From Pseudomarimonas salicorniae (GTDB lineage: Bacteria; Pseudomonadota; Gammaproteobacteria; Xanthomonadales; Xanthomonadaceae), in NCBI RefSeq assembly GCF_023156535.1, contig NZ_JALNMH010000007.1:62001-126000 (forward strand): DNA of 64,000 bases, given 5' to 3'. Below the pieces are notes generated by a model, which did no database searches, was not told where the DNA came from, and worked only from the letters and a program-made list of their open reading frames with translations. Position 1 is the first letter of the stretch, and each line of letters opens with the position of its first letter. The position numbers and the translations under genes are program-made. Below are positions 10,501-19,939 of the stretch, one piece after another.

Positions 10501-11985
10501 AACTACGGGCGCTTCGACGACCCCGCCGACCCGCGCTACAACTACCTGCGCGAGGCCGACTACTGCTCGGGCGCGGCCATCGCCATCACCTCCGCACTGT
10601 TCGCCGAGTTCGGCGGCTTCGATGCCCACTACGCCCCGGCCTACTACGAAGACACCGACCTCGCGATGAAGGTCCGCGCCGCCGGGCGAAAGGTCTATTA
10701 CCAGCCGCGCTCGGTGGTCATCCACTTCGAGGGCATCAGCTCGGGCACCGACACCAGTTCGGGCACCAAGCGCTACCAGGTGGTGAATCAGGAGAAGTTC
10801 CTCGCCCGCTGGCGCGGCACCCTCTCCGCCCACGCCGCTCCGGGCACCGACATCCTGATCGCCCGCGAGCATCGCCGAAGTTGCCATGTGCTGGTGATCG
10901 ACGCCACCACCCCGCAACCCGATCAGGATTCCGGCTCGGTAAGACTGGTGAACCTGATGCGCCTGCTACGCGCGGAGGGATGCTCGGTCAGCTTCTTTGC
11001 CGACAACCGCGCCTGGGTGCAGCGCTATTCCGCCGACCTGCAGCAGATGGGCGTCGAGGTTTGGTGGCACCCCTGGATCAGCGATCCGCTGGCCTGGCTG
11101 GCCGAGCACGGCAAGCGCTTCGACACGGTCATCGTCAGCCGACACTACATCCTCTCCAACTACCTTGAGCCGCTGCGCCAGCATGCGCCCAGAGCCCGGG
11201 TCGTGTTCGACACGGTCGACCTGCACTACCTGCGCGAGCAGCGCGAGGCCGAGCTGGCCGACAGCGACGAACTGCGCCGCGGCGCCGCGCGCACCCGCGA
11301 CAGGGAGCTGGCGCTGATCGGTTCCGTCGACCTGACCCTGGTGGTCAGCCCGGTCGAGCAGGCGCTGCTTGCCCGCGAAGCTCCGGGCGCCGCGGTCGAT
11401 ATCCTCTCCAACGTCCACGAGGTCTACGGACGACGCAAGGGCTTTGCCGAGCGCCGCGACCTGATGTTCGTTGGCGGCTTCCAGCATCCGCCGAACGTCG
11501 ACGCGGTCACCTGGTTCTGCGATGCGGTGATGCCGATCCTGCGCCAGCGAAATCCGGACATCCGCTTTCACATCATCGGCAGCAAGGCGCCCGAAAAGCT
11601 GGCTGCGCTGGGGCAGCGGGAAGGCATCGTCTTCCACGGCTTCGTGCCGGACATCGCCCCGTTCATGGACGACTGCCGCATCGCCGTCGCCCCGCTGCGC
11701 TACGGTGCCGGGGTGAAGGGCAAGGTCAACATGAGCATGAGCTACGGCCAGCCCGTGGTGGCCACGCCGATTGCCGTCGAGGGCATGTTCCTCGAAGCCG
11801 GCCGCGACGTGCTGGTCGGTGAAACGCCCGAGGCGCTGGCCGAGGCCGTCCTGCGGCTTTACGAGGACGAGGCGCTGTGGATGCAGCTCTCCGAAGCCGG
11901 CCTGCGCAACGTCGCCGAGCATTTCGGCTTCGAGGCCGCCAGGCGCGCCATCCAACGCGTCCTGACGGCCCCGCGCCGAGGCTGA
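7564..11985 (+). CDS. Giant glycosyltransferase: GT4-like, coiled coil, GT2, second GT4-like module
   Basis: A 1473-residue protein from the GTG at 7564 ([10 protein letters not shown]), the first plausible start after the mrcB promoter region. In order: an N-terminal domain of unknown role (1-215); a GT-B module (about 218-560) beginning [20 protein letters not shown] with a nucleotide-sugar half ([38 protein letters not shown]); a long Arg/Glu-rich coiled coil (about 625-765) ending [11 protein letters not shown]; a GT2 module (about 845-1060) with [20 protein letters not shown] and [20 protein letters not shown]; and a second GT-B module (about 1105-1470) with [16 protein letters not shown] and [10 protein letters not shown]. 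There is no signal peptide, so it is presumably cytosolic. Such fusions usually assemble O-antigen or other surface polysaccharide. No other polysaccharide genes lie beside it in this window. Confidence 0.85.
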   Translation: MTDPTPAPAPLRLCLDARKVAADRLPALRATWPESTPVCVLGGEGQLPAGWERLDADPQLDAPGALRRFTQRYPGQSALWLDATTGLPPHWWPRMRAAIEAAPEAVISPLCDRPASFSPGPGDAGLATRDANAWRAAEHRLLPVAEWSPRLSYWPASALTSLGEAGQLPAEQPALLLNCLLVEGDPADPAHGEPTLAVSALSAAMAEPRAPRWPGLEPRPVLLHLVHGWGGGVERFVNDLVTADDRHAHLILRADSDPGRGQAARALCLHSRLDEPALRRWPLNQPIRSSAAQHAEYRGILEAICAEFGVAAVLVSSLVGHSLDALRTGLPTTVVCHDYFPAWPVLHADFGDTRADFREGAIPDAIAAAGPRFGFAERHPAWWQGLRRVWLQSLRSAAVTLVAPSHCVRENLCRIEPALKSLRWAHIPHGLAGWGADAPRWTPPADRLRLVVPGRINAGKGEALLEQIVPHLPDGVELILLGAGQSGMRFFGARGVHVLLDYQRDELPRRIAALRPHAALLLSSVAETFSYTLSEMLALGVPVLATRRGSFIERLESRPGHRLVEVDPAAVLEAIAALKAAPPQPLAPEPQRDTADMAADYASLLDVAARSPAAPSLAPPETAQRDAARLALARAEREGRRMSAALAEAQRESSRRADWAQQESRLAAERLDWARQLESTLEGERLQFSRAVAEHERTRADLADLAVRAENERREFEAALGSERQAGEELRRWIEAVSAQRDEFERERNAILASTSWKLTAPLRVGKRLVRSVLSRLKFNARRTASLAQRGRRSLATRGLKGTLQRLQREFEPAPAPPALAAPPTVSPRLDTDGIAFAPVDAPRASIIIPAYNHLDHTLTCLRSLVEHPQRTAFEVIVVDDCGQDRTAELLPRIPNLVFHRNPENLGFIGACNQGAALARGEFLVFLNNDTAVQAGWLDALIDTFAERADAGLVGAKLVYPDGRLQEAGGIVFSDGSGWNYGRFDDPADPRYNYLREADYCSGAAIAITSALFAEFGGFDAHYAPAYYEDTDLAMKVRAAGRKVYYQPRSVVIHFEGISSGTDTSSGTKRYQVVNQEKFLARWRGTLSAHAAPGTDILIAREHRRSCHVLVIDATTPQPDQDSGSVRLVNLMRLLRAEGCSVSFFADNRAWVQRYSADLQQMGVEVWWHPWISDPLAWLAEHGKRFDTVIVSRHYILSNYLEPLRQHAPRARVVFDTVDLHYLREQREAELADSDELRRGAARTRDRELALIGSVDLTLVVSPVEQALLAREAPGAAVDILSNVHEVYGRRKGFAERRDLMFVGGFQHPPNVDAVTWFCDAVMPILRQRNPDIRFHIIGSKAPEKLAALGQREGIVFHGFVPDIAPFMDDCRIAVAPLRYGAGVKGKVNMSMSYGQPVVATPIAVEGMFLEAGRDVLVGETPEALAEAVLRLYEDEALWMQLSEAGLRNVAEHFGFEAARRAIQRVLTAPRRG

Positions 11986-12020
11986 GCCGGGCCGGCACCG
12001 ACGGCCAGTCCCGAATCCGG

Positions 12021-12413
12021 TCAGGCAGCCTTCTTGAACAGGCTGGAGACCGTGTCGGGCAGGAAGTGCTTCATCCACTCAAGGTCGAGCTTGGCCGGAT
12101 TGTCAATGTACTCCTGCGGATTCTCGACCACGGACACCAGGTAGTCCTTGGAGACCTTCCACTCGGTGTTGTGCTCGCCCTTGCCGCGCTCGACCAGCTC
12201 GAAGCGACCGGCGGTGTACTTGATGGTGAAGTAGTCGAACGGATGCGCGGGGTCGTCGCCGTACAGGGCTACGGCCGAGACATGCTTGTCGGCGAACTTG
12301 TCGAAGCCCTCGATCAGCTTGCCGTAAACGCCCTCGCCGCGATTCTCCTTCAGCGAGCGGTTCACCACATCCAGCGCGTCCATGAACAGGGTGTAATGGT
12401 CGTTGTGGGCCAT
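12021..12413 (-). CDS. Conserved-looking small protein of unknown function
   Basis: I do not recognise this family. The 130-residue product starts MAHNDHYTLFMDALDVVNRS and is soluble, acidic-basic mixed, with no signal peptide, membrane helix or cysteine. The start is well supported: GGAGG sits 7 bases before the ATG at 12413, one of the strongest Shine-Dalgarno sequences in the window, which suggests good expression. The sequence is helical at both ends, with an aromatic-rich centre (HPFDYFTIKYTAGRFELVERG) that could form beta strands. It is convergent with the giant glycosyltransferase gene (35 bases between the two stops) and followed upstream by repeat unit 1. No function can be assigned from context. 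Confidence 0.75.
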   Translation of the reverse strand: MAHNDHYTLFMDALDVVNRSLKENRGEGVYGKLIEGFDKFADKHVSAVALYGDDPAHPFDYFTIKYTAGRFELVERGKGEHNTEWKVSKDYLVSVVENPQEYIDNPAKLDLEWMKHFLPDTVSSLFKKAA

Positions 12414-12706
12414 GGTGGGCCTCCTTCTTCTCGGTGAGTGGGGAGGGGGAGCGATGCGTCCCGGCGCGATGGCCCCGGCTTCCATCCAGGCTCAGGGGGG
12501 CGAACATTGCGCCCCCGGGGCAACTGATCGCGGCGGCTCAGCCGCGCTCCACCGTGCCACCCTAACGCGGCTGGCGAGCCGAAGGCGTGATGAGAGCTGA
12601 ACGGCCCTCTTAGCACAACGGTTGACCGCGCAGAGCGGACTATGCAGTCGAAAGATTCGCCGTGGTGATCCAGATGATCGATGGGATGAAGAACCCCGAC
12701 GACAGG
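12414..12706. other. Intergenic stretch without recognised feature
   Basis: Apart from the ribosome binding site of the 130-residue gene on the minus strand, I see no open frame with coding character, no tRNA-like fold and no clear terminator here. A short G+C-rich palindrome-like segment lies around 12530-12550 (GCGGCTCAGCCGC). The stretch ends at the left terminal repeat of composite repeat unit 1. Confidence 0.5.
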
Positions 12707-12926
12707 AAGGGCCGCAAAGAAGGCATTCATAGGGTGCGGCTGGCCGCACCGGGCGTACCGTCCGAACGCCCGTATCGGTGCGCCCAAGGCGAGGCCGTAG
12801 AGTCGAGCTTGCTCGACTGACATACCCGATGGGATCGCCGTACCGCTGCGCTTAGGCGAGCTGAGCTCGCCTCTACGTGCGGTGGGGGCGGGACGGTGAG
12901 GCGAACGTCCGCTTTGCGCCCGAATC
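12707..12926. repeat. Composite intergenic repeat, unit 1 (E - A half - other palindromes - E')
   Basis: Left boundary E (GGGCCGCAAAGAAGGCATTC) and right boundary E' (12901-12926, GTCCGCTTTGCGCCCGAA) are inverted copies of the terminal motif shared by units 2, 3, 5 and 7. Inside, the 5' part of module A is intact (ATAGGGTGCGGCTGGCCGC ... CCCGTATCGGTGCGCC), but its second arm is missing. Instead there are two perfect small hairpins: AGTCGAG/CTCGACT at 12801-12818 and AGGCGAGC/GCTCGCCT at 12854-12872. Modules B and C are absent, so the interior has been exchanged while the ends are conserved. It sits between the stop of the Ser/Thr kinase gene and the start of the 130-residue gene, both on the minus strand. 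Confidence 0.75.
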
Positions 12927-12965
12927 CGCCGTTCGAGATCGAGAGCCCTCGCCAATCGCAGCCGG

Positions 12966-15449
12966 CTAGCCCCCCGCCGCCTCCAGCCGGGCGCGCAGGG
13001 TCACCAGCTCTGCGTTGTCCGGGTCCAGTTCGAGCGCCTGCTCGAAGCCGTCGCGGGCTCTCTGCAGTTCGCCGGCGCCCAGTCTTTCCGCAGCGTAGCC
13101 GGCATAGGCCTGGCTGAGCCTGCGCTTCATCGCGCCCAGCCCCGGGGCACTGGCATTGGTGCTTTCCAATCCTTCGACGTAGCCGCGCGCGCGGCCCAGA
13201 CGGCCGGTGGAAAGCGCCGTCTCGAAGTGCTCCGCTGCGCGCAGGGGCAGCTGCAACAGGCCCTGCCGGGCCTCCGCATTGCTTGGCTCGGCGCGCTGCA
13301 CCTGGCGGTACTTGTCGTAGGCGCTCTCGCCTGGCGGGCCCCAGAGGTTGCCCGCCGACGCGGCCTCGGCGGCCTGGTCCAGCAGGTTGCGCAGACGCTG
13401 CGGGTCCGCCTCGCGTGCGCGCTGTGCCTCGAGCGTCTCGGCCCGCTGGCGGACGGCTTCCAGGCGGCTGCGGGCCTGGGCGAGTGCGCGGTCCGACAGC
13501 AGCGCGTGTCGTTCCAGGGTGCTTAGCAGTTCCCCTGCCCGTTCAATGTCATAGTCCGCGGCTGCGCGGTCGAACTGCGTGTTCAAGTTCGCCGCGATCC
13601 GCTCGATGCCTCGCTTGGCGCGCTCCTCGTCGGGTGACTCCGCCAGCACGGAGCGGAACAGCGCCAATGCATTGGCCTCGCTGGGCGCAGTGAGCCGACC
13701 ACGCTGGAGCAGGTTCTCGGCCTCCTGGAGGGCGGTCTGGCGACGGCTGCCCTCGGCCTGCCGGGCCTCGGCGAGCCTGCCCCGCAGCGTCGGCAGATCG
13801 GGATGCGCGGGCTCGTGTCCGGCAACGCGGGCGATCTGCGCCTCGGCCTCGACGAATTCCCCGGCAGTGATGGCCCGGCGCGCCCGCTCGACCAGGATGG
13901 CCAGCACCTGGCCGATGCCGTCGCGGGCCAGGGCGTTGCCGGGATCCTGCTCCAGCACCTGTCTATAGAGGGCAAGCGCGCTGTCGGGCCCGCCGTCCAG
14001 GCGGTCCTCATCGCGTGCCTGGCGGGCCTTGTCCAGCCAGCCGGAGAGGGAGTCCTCGCGCGCGCCCTGCTGGCGCAGCTGTTCGGCGACGGCGTCGACG
14101 CGCGCGGCCGGCACGGCGAGCTGGCGGGCCTGTTCGAGGGCGGCCTCGGCGCCTGCCACATCGCCGGCTCCTGCGGCCTGCTCGGCCCGTAGCAACCAGC
14201 GCTGGCCAACCCGGGCCAGGCCATCGCGGGCACGCAGATTGTCTGGATCGATCGCCAGGGCCACGGTAAACAGCTCACGGGCGCCGCTGCCGGTGGCGTC
14301 GTCGCTCAGCCGCCCCTGGGCCAGGGCCTGTTCGGCGCGATCAAGAACCTCGGCGGTCTGGCTCTGTGGCAACAGGGCACGCAGCTGTTCCTGGTAGCGC
14401 CATACGCCGGCACCGGCACCGACCAGCAGCAGGCAGAGCATCCAGGGCCAGAGCGGCCGGCGCTGCACGGCGCGGCGTCGCGGCCGTGCGCGGTCGGCGA
14501 TCAGCCCGCCGTCCACCGAGCCCAGGGTCGGTTCGTGGCCCGCTGCGGTGACCGGCTCGCTTGCCCGGTGCAGCGGCGCGAACTGCCCCGGCTGCGGCAT
14601 GCTGGCCTGCGGCGGCGGGGTCAGCTGGGGGGCCGTCGAGCGCATCGGCGTCGGCGTGAAGCGTTGCTCGATCTCGGCCAGCTCCTGGGCCAGTTCGCCC
14701 CCGTCCGACAGCCGCCGTGCCCGGTCCTTGGCCAGCAGCCGATGCAGCAGGGGATCGAGCCAGCCCAGCTCGGCAGGCAGGTTCGGCAGCGGCGCCGAGA
14801 GATGCATGATGCCCACCGAGATCTGGTCCTCGGCGGCATACGGCACGCGCCCGGTGAGCAGCTCGTAGAACACGATGCCGAGGCTGTACAGGTCGGAGCG
14901 GCCGTCCAGCTCCTCGCCCCTTGCCTGCTCCGGACTCATGTAGCTCGGCGTGCCCATGATCGAACCGGTCATGGTCATCCGCACGTTGTCGTTGGCGCGG
15001 GCGATGCCGAAGTCGGTCAGCACGGCGGCGCCATCCTCGCGAAGCAGGATATTGTCGGGCTTGATGTCGCGGTGGATGACGCCGCGGGCATGCGCATAGC
15101 CCAGGGCCGAGGCCATCTCGCGGGTCACCCTCAGGGCGAAACGCAGCCCGCGCGGCCCGCGCTCCCGGGTCACCACGGCCCCGCCCGGCAGGTACTCCAT
15201 CGCCATGTAGTGCATCTCGCCGCAGGCGCCGACGTCGTGCACCTGCACCACATGCGGATGGCGCAGGCGCGCGGCGATTCTCGCCTCACGCAGGAAGCGC
15301 TCGCCGAACTGCGGGTCGCCGGCCAGGGTCGGCGCCATGATCTTCAGCGCCACTTCGCGCTGCACCGACTCCTGCAGCGCCAGGTGCACGCTGGCCATGC
15401 CGCCATGACCAAGCGGACGCAGGATTCGGTAACCGGGAATACTGATCAC
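12966..15449 (-). CDS. Membrane Ser/Thr protein kinase with C-terminal TPR-like region
   Basis: An 827-residue Hanks-type kinase. The kinase domain (about 7-265) is complete: glycine loop GHGGMASVH, VALKIM lysine, HRDIKPDN catalytic loop, TDFGIA, and an activation segment ending GTPSYMSPEQ. One transmembrane helix at about 331-350 (WPWMLCLLLVGAGAGVW) separates it from some 475 residues of TPR-like helical repeats (for example ALFTVALAIDPDNLRARDGLARVG-type units), which would face the periplasm. Such kinases transmit envelope signals by phosphorylating cytosolic proteins. The gene is 96 bases downstream of relA on the same strand and may be co-transcribed with it. The start is the ATG at 15449 immediately before the kinase domain (MISIPGYRILRPLG). 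Confidence 0.9.
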   Translation of the reverse strand: MISIPGYRILRPLGHGGMASVHLALQESVQREVALKIMAPTLAGDPQFGERFLREARIAARLRHPHVVQVHDVGACGEMHYMAMEYLPGGAVVTRERGPRGLRFALRVTREMASALGYAHARGVIHRDIKPDNILLREDGAAVLTDFGIARANDNVRMTMTGSIMGTPSYMSPEQARGEELDGRSDLYSLGIVFYELLTGRVPYAAEDQISVGIMHLSAPLPNLPAELGWLDPLLHRLLAKDRARRLSDGGELAQELAEIEQRFTPTPMRSTAPQLTPPPQASMPQPGQFAPLHRASEPVTAAGHEPTLGSVDGGLIADRARPRRRAVQRRPLWPWMLCLLLVGAGAGVWRYQEQLRALLPQSQTAEVLDRAEQALAQGRLSDDATGSGARELFTVALAIDPDNLRARDGLARVGQRWLLRAEQAAGAGDVAGAEAALEQARQLAVPAARVDAVAEQLRQQGAREDSLSGWLDKARQARDEDRLDGGPDSALALYRQVLEQDPGNALARDGIGQVLAILVERARRAITAGEFVEAEAQIARVAGHEPAHPDLPTLRGRLAEARQAEGSRRQTALQEAENLLQRGRLTAPSEANALALFRSVLAESPDEERAKRGIERIAANLNTQFDRAAADYDIERAGELLSTLERHALLSDRALAQARSRLEAVRQRAETLEAQRAREADPQRLRNLLDQAAEAASAGNLWGPPGESAYDKYRQVQRAEPSNAEARQGLLQLPLRAAEHFETALSTGRLGRARGYVEGLESTNASAPGLGAMKRRLSQAYAGYAAERLGAGELQRARDGFEQALELDPDNAELVTLRARLEAAGG

Positions 15450-15545
15450 GCGGTGGAACGCCCCTGTCGACGGCCGCCTGGTCCGCCTTCGATCCGAGGA
15501 TAGCCAGCCGCGGCGGCGAGGAACAGCACGACGGGCGTCGGCGGC

Positions 15546-17738
15546 TCAGCCCGCCCGGCGCACCTCGAGCACGCCGGGCACTCCGGAAAGCCGCGCCAGC
15601 AGGGTGCCAAGCTGATCGTAGTCCTGCACCTTCAGGCTGAAACGCAGCTCGGCCGCCCCCTTGTCCTCATCGACCCGGCTGTCCAGCGAGAGGATATGCA
15701 CGCTGCTGGTGCCGATCACGTTGGTCAGGTCCTTGAGCAGGGACTTGCGGTCGTAGGCGCGCACCTGCACGCCCACCGCGAAGCTCTGGCCGCCGCGGCG
15801 CCCCCATTCCACCGGAAGCAGGCGCTCGGGATGCCGGGCGGCGAGACGCTCCAGCGAGGCGCAACCTTCGCGATGGATGCTCACGCCACGGCCCTGGGTC
15901 AGGTAGCCGACGATGGCGTCGCCGGCTACCGGCTGGCAGCACTTGGCGATCTGGGTCAGCAGGTTGCCGACACCCTCGACGGTGAAGCCGGAGGCCGGCT
16001 TGGGCGGCTTGACGTTGGACGGCACCTGCCGGGCGGGCGGCGCCTCGGGTTCGGGCTGCTGCGCCTCATGCAGCGCGCGCGCGACCTGGGTCGGCCCGAC
16101 GTCGCCCAGCGCCACCGCGACGTACAGGTCATCGAGCTTCTGCAGGCGCAGCTTGGGCAGGACGCTGGCCAGGTCCTGCTGGTGCAGGCCGAGCCGCTTG
16201 AGCTCACGCTCCAGCACTTCGCGCCCCTCGGAAAGATTCCGCGCGAGGTCCAGCTTGTGGAACCAGGCGCGGACCTTGTCGCGGGCGCGCGCGCTGCCGA
16301 GGTAGCCGTTGTGCGGCAGCAGCCAGTCGCGGCGTGGCTCGGAGGTCTTGCCGGTCAGGATCTCGACGCGCTCGCCGCTGCGCGGCTGGTGCGTGAGCGG
16401 CACGATGCGTCCGTTGACCTTGGCCCCGCGGCAGCGATGGCCGACCTCGGTGTGCACGTGATAGGCAAAATCCAGAACCGTGCCGCCGCGCGGCAGGTCG
16501 ATGACCTGGCCCTGCGGAGTCAGCAGGTAGACGCGGTCCTCGACCAGCTCGGTCGACAGGCCCGCGGCCAGCGCGCCCTCCTCCTCACCCTGCGAGCTGT
16601 CCAGCAGCTGGCGCATCCAGGCGATCTTGCGCTCGAAGCCGGCATCGGCACCGCCGCCCTCCTTGTAGCGCCAATGCGCCGCGACGCCCAGCTCGGCGTG
16701 CGCGTGCATCTCCCGGGTGCGGATCTGCACCTCGACGGTCTTGCCTTCCTCGCCCACCACGGCGGTGTGCAAGGAGCGGTAGTTGTTGCCCTTGGGATGG
16801 GCGATGTAGTCGTCGAATTCCTTGGCGACCGGCGTCCACAGCCCATGCACCGTGCCCAGCGCGGCGTAGCACTGGCCGACGTCTTCGACCAGCACCCGCA
16901 CGGCGCGGATGTCGTACAGCTCGGAGAAGGGCAGGCCCTTGCGCTGCATCTTCTTCCAGATGCTGTAGATGTGCTTGGGCCGACCCGCCACCTCGGCATC
17001 GATGCCGGCCTCGCGCAGGGCCTCACGCAGGCGTCGCTTGAACGCCTCGATGAAGCGCTCGCGGTCGGCGCGGCGCTCGTCCAGCAGCTTGGCGATGCGC
17101 TTGTAGGTGTCGGGCTGAAGGTAGCGGAAGGCGAGGTCCTCCAGCTCCCACTTCACCTGCCAGATGCCCAGGCGGTTGGCCAGCGGCGAGTGGATGTCCG
17201 AGGTCAGCTGGGCCAGCTCGCGGCGCTCGGCCTCGGGCAGGGCGCTGGCAAGGCGCATGCGAACCAGCTGGCGGGCGAGCAGGATCAGGACCACGCGCAG
17301 GTCGCGGATGATCGCCAGCAGCAGCCGGCGGAGCCCCTCGGCACCGCCCTGGGCATGACGATTGACGTAGATCGACCAGACCTTCTCGGCCTCGCGCTGG
17401 CCCTGAACCAGCAGCTCCACCGCGTCCGCGCTGCCGGGCTCGATGGGCGGCGCGGCCTGGCCTTCCGCCATCGGGTAGAGGGTCGCGGCGATCAGCGTCT
17501 CGCGGTCTGCCCCGAGGGTGTCGAGCATGGCCAGGGTCTGGACCAGCTCGTTCTCGAAGGGCGGATGCGAGGCCAGCCGCTCGCGCACCCAGTCGACAAG
17601 CGCTGCAGGCAGGGCCGGGGCGGATTCCGGCCGCTCCTCGATCCAGACGGCGAAACTCAGTGGGGGTGCTTCGGCACGCTTCACGGGGGATGCTGCAGGA
17701 CTCAGTGAAACCTCGGGTGCAGGCGCCAGCCGGTCCAT
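15546..17738 (-). CDS. relA: RelA-type (p)ppGpp synthetase
   Basis: A 730-residue long RSH protein. The N-terminal hydrolase region is degenerate: where SpoT has an HD metal site it reads IAATLYPMAEG, without the His-Asp pair, so hydrolysis is unlikely. The synthetase domain (about 250-370) contains YDIRAVRVLVEDVGQCY and EFDDYIAHPKGNNYRSLHT; the acidic E-F-D-D motif is that of monofunctional RelA rather than the R-x-K-D of bifunctional SpoT. A TGS domain (about 400-460; VYLLTPQGQVIDLPRGGTV) and a C-terminal ACT domain (about 650-730) follow. RelA makes (p)ppGpp on stalled ribosomes with uncharged A-site tRNA. The membrane kinase gene lies just downstream. Confidence 0.95.
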   Translation of the reverse strand: MDRLAPAPEVSLSPAASPVKRAEAPPLSFAVWIEERPESAPALPAALVDWVRERLASHPPFENELVQTLAMLDTLGADRETLIAATLYPMAEGQAAPPIEPGSADAVELLVQGQREAEKVWSIYVNRHAQGGAEGLRRLLLAIIRDLRVVLILLARQLVRMRLASALPEAERRELAQLTSDIHSPLANRLGIWQVKWELEDLAFRYLQPDTYKRIAKLLDERRADRERFIEAFKRRLREALREAGIDAEVAGRPKHIYSIWKKMQRKGLPFSELYDIRAVRVLVEDVGQCYAALGTVHGLWTPVAKEFDDYIAHPKGNNYRSLHTAVVGEEGKTVEVQIRTREMHAHAELGVAAHWRYKEGGGADAGFERKIAWMRQLLDSSQGEEEGALAAGLSTELVEDRVYLLTPQGQVIDLPRGGTVLDFAYHVHTEVGHRCRGAKVNGRIVPLTHQPRSGERVEILTGKTSEPRRDWLLPHNGYLGSARARDKVRAWFHKLDLARNLSEGREVLERELKRLGLHQQDLASVLPKLRLQKLDDLYVAVALGDVGPTQVARALHEAQQPEPEAPPARQVPSNVKPPKPASGFTVEGVGNLLTQIAKCCQPVAGDAIVGYLTQGRGVSIHREGCASLERLAARHPERLLPVEWGRRGGQSFAVGVQVRAYDRKSLLKDLTNVIGTSSVHILSLDSRVDEDKGAAELRFSLKVQDYDQLGTLLARLSGVPGVLEVRRAG

Positions 17739-17794
17739 ACCGGATGGCGCACGGCCACCACCTTAACAAACCCCTTCGATAGCGGCCGCGGAAA

Positions 17795-17824
17795 CGAAGG
17801 CGCCGGGACAGGCCCGGCGCTTCG
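17795..17824 (-). terminator. GC-rich hairpin after the DUF11-like gene
   Basis: GCGCCGGG (17800-17807) and CCCGGCGC (17813-17820) form a perfect 8-bp stem with a 5-base loop, extendable by CGAA/TTCG across a one-base bulge. It lies 22 bases past the stop of the secreted-protein gene on the minus strand and before the relA start region. There is no uridine run on either side, so intrinsic termination is plausible but not certain. Confidence 0.5.
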
Positions 17825-17845
17825 TGATCCGCTTGGCCGGCCCGA

Positions 17846-19939
17846 TCAGGAGCTGGCGAAGCGGCTGAAGATGACGCGGGTGAGGGTGTCCGAATCCGGC
17901 GAGGTGGCGGCAGGCGTACCGTTGTCGCGGATCTTGAGGTAGCAGGACACCTGCGCCGCGCTGCCCCAGGCCTTGCGGTAGGTGAATGTCAGGCCGAAGT
18001 TCGTATCGCCACCACTCACGGAGGACGCAGGGACCGGACCGCGATTGCTGATGTTGGCCGCGGGACCGGCGCCCGTATCAACATAGCCGATCGGCTGGCC
18101 GCCGAAGCTGAACTCGCCGAGGTCACCCGAGCAGTTCGAGGTGACGGACTCGACGGTCTGCCCCGACTCGTTCGGATCGCCGGCATCGACCGCCTGCATG
18201 ACCATCGGGATCACCAGGGTGCAGGTGGCATCGCCGCTGCTCTCGCAGTTCGGCAGCAGGTAGGAATCCGGGGTCGGACTGATCACCGCGCCGGCGGCAT
18301 CCTTCAGCACGGGCTGCGCTTCCCAGGCGCCGTTGACGGTCGACTGGCGCAACTCGATGCGCTTGATCGGCATGCTGAAGGACGGTGCGTCATTGACCTG
18401 GCTGACCGCCACGGTCACCGCCACCGGAGTCGCCGCCGCGCCAAGCGAGTCGGTGGCCGCAAGGGTGATGGTGGCCGGCGAGCCGTTCGGGGTGAAGGCG
18501 TAGGCCGGGATGTTGATCGTCAGCGGGTAGCTGCCGCCCGACTCGGCGCCCAGCGAAACCGGCACCGAGGTCGGATTGCTGCTGGTCGCGGTGAACGTGG
18601 CGATGCCGTCCGGATCGGTGACCGTGCAGCTGTACGGGAACGAACGCGGGCTGTCAGCCTCGGTCAGGCTGAGGTTCTGCAGCCCGGCGCAGCTGATGGT
18701 CGGGCCCGGATTGGCGGTCAGCTGGAACAGCGCGGAGGCGAGGTTCTCGGCGACGCCCACATCACCCTGGCCGGTCGCATCGGTCGGGCTGAAGAAAACC
18801 GCGGCACCCAGCACGGCAAGATTGCCGTCGGCCGCGTTCGGCTGGCCGCCGACGCTGGCCGGGAAGTTTCGGGTCAGGGTGTAGGTGCGGGAGGCACCGC
18901 CGGCCAGGCTGAAGCCTGCGCCGCCGACCGCCAGCACGCCGCTGCCGCTGCCGCAGTCGGTGCCGGGCGCGGACTGCGCTTCGCCCGGTCCGCGGTCGCG
19001 GCAGGTCCAGCCCTGCGCTTCGACCAGCGGCAGAAGCATCGGGGCGGGGGCCGCGGTGTCGGCGACGAACTCCTTCAGACGGATGCCGTTGGCGGTCGCC
19101 GGACCGGCGTTGCGCACGCGGATGCGGTACTGCACCGGGCTGCCGATGGTCGCCTGCAGGTTGCGCCGCAGGTAGGCAGAGGGACTGCCGACGTCGCCGT
19201 CGAGGATCTCGACGCGCAGGTCGGCGCGCTGCGAGGGCGGCCCGACCACCTCGAAGCTGTTGCCGAAAATGATGTCCACCAGGGCATTGCCCGGGGCGGG
19301 CTGGTCCGCGGCACCCAGGGCCAGGGTCGAGTAGGGCAGCGCATAGCACTGGGCCAGCGGCCCGTAGGTGGCCGTGGCGCTCACCGGCGCGAATCGCGCC
19401 GAGGTTGCATCCCCCTGGACGGGAAGCTTGTAGGAGAAGCCCGCGATGCCGGGGACCGTCTGCACGCGGCCGTTGGGATCGGTGATCGCCAGCGAAAGCG
19501 AACCCGGGCTGCCATCGTGATAGGACTCGCAGAGCACCGGCTCGGTGGAGGAGAACACCAGCCTGTTGGCCGGCATGCCCGCACCTTCGGCGAAGGCGAA
19601 GCTGGGCGCAGCGCGCAGCAGGGCGGTGTTGGACGACCCGCCCTCGAACTGCACGGACAAGCCGGCCGTAGTCGACTTCAGCACGCAACCGTCAACGTTC
19701 TTGGGCGTGACCTCGACCAGCTCGAAGCCGCCGAACACGTCGCGCAGCGCAAGTCCGGCCGGGCCCGGCTCGCCAGCGGCAGCCTTTTCGAGCACCGGTC
19801 CGGCGCAGAGCAGGGACTCGCTCGCAACCGGCTTGCTGACCGGCATGGGCGCGGCAACAAGCGCTCCGCAGGAGGCCGAGGCCAGGGCGATGGTGATGGC
19901 TTCGGCCACGCGGCGCCGACGGGAAAAGCGATCAGTCAC
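17846..19939 (-). CDS. Large secreted protein with DUF11/cadherin-like beta domains
   Basis: A 697-residue exported protein. I prefer the GTG at 19939 (VTDRFSRRRR) because AAGGAG lies 9 bases upstream; an in-frame ATG at 19972 would place that Shine-Dalgarno inside the gene. The twin-basic start and ITIALASASCGALVAAP form a signal peptide. The middle part (about 240-380) resembles a DUF11 domain (RVRNAGPATANGIRLKEFV). A later part (about 420-540) resembles cadherin/Ig-like repeats (FTATSSNPTSVPVSLG, VAVSQVNDAPSF). The short motif DIIFGNSFE resembles a D-x-I-F-x-x-x-F-E signature I recall from many secreted proteins of this order. It has no anchor or sorting motif. The role is probably structural or adhesive at the cell surface; this is an inference from domains only. 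Confidence 0.75.
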   Translation of the reverse strand: MTDRFSRRRRVAEAITIALASASCGALVAAPMPVSKPVASESLLCAGPVLEKAAAGEPGPAGLALRDVFGGFELVEVTPKNVDGCVLKSTTAGLSVQFEGGSSNTALLRAAPSFAFAEGAGMPANRLVFSSTEPVLCESYHDGSPGSLSLAITDPNGRVQTVPGIAGFSYKLPVQGDATSARFAPVSATATYGPLAQCYALPYSTLALGAADQPAPGNALVDIIFGNSFEVVGPPSQRADLRVEILDGDVGSPSAYLRRNLQATIGSPVQYRIRVRNAGPATANGIRLKEFVADTAAPAPMLLPLVEAQGWTCRDRGPGEAQSAPGTDCGSGSGVLAVGGAGFSLAGGASRTYTLTRNFPASVGGQPNAADGNLAVLGAAVFFSPTDATGQGDVGVAENLASALFQLTANPGPTISCAGLQNLSLTEADSPRSFPYSCTVTDPDGIATFTATSSNPTSVPVSLGAESGGSYPLTINIPAYAFTPNGSPATITLAATDSLGAAATPVAVTVAVSQVNDAPSFSMPIKRIELRQSTVNGAWEAQPVLKDAAGAVISPTPDSYLLPNCESSGDATCTLVIPMVMQAVDAGDPNESGQTVESVTSNCSGDLGEFSFGGQPIGYVDTGAGPAANISNRGPVPASSVSGGDTNFGLTFTYRKAWGSAAQVSCYLKIRDNGTPAATSPDSDTLTRVIFSRFASS

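Noticed and set aside
7531-10917. A 1128-residue open frame on the minus strand opposite the glycosyltransferase gene.
   Set aside because: It is an antisense shadow in G+C-rich DNA: no recognisable domain, compositional bias to Arg/Gly/Ala, and the plus-strand frame has clear GT motifs throughout.
15546-17738. The RSH protein considered as bifunctional SpoT.
   Set aside because: The HD metal-binding pair is missing and the synthetase motif is the acidic EFDD type of RelA.
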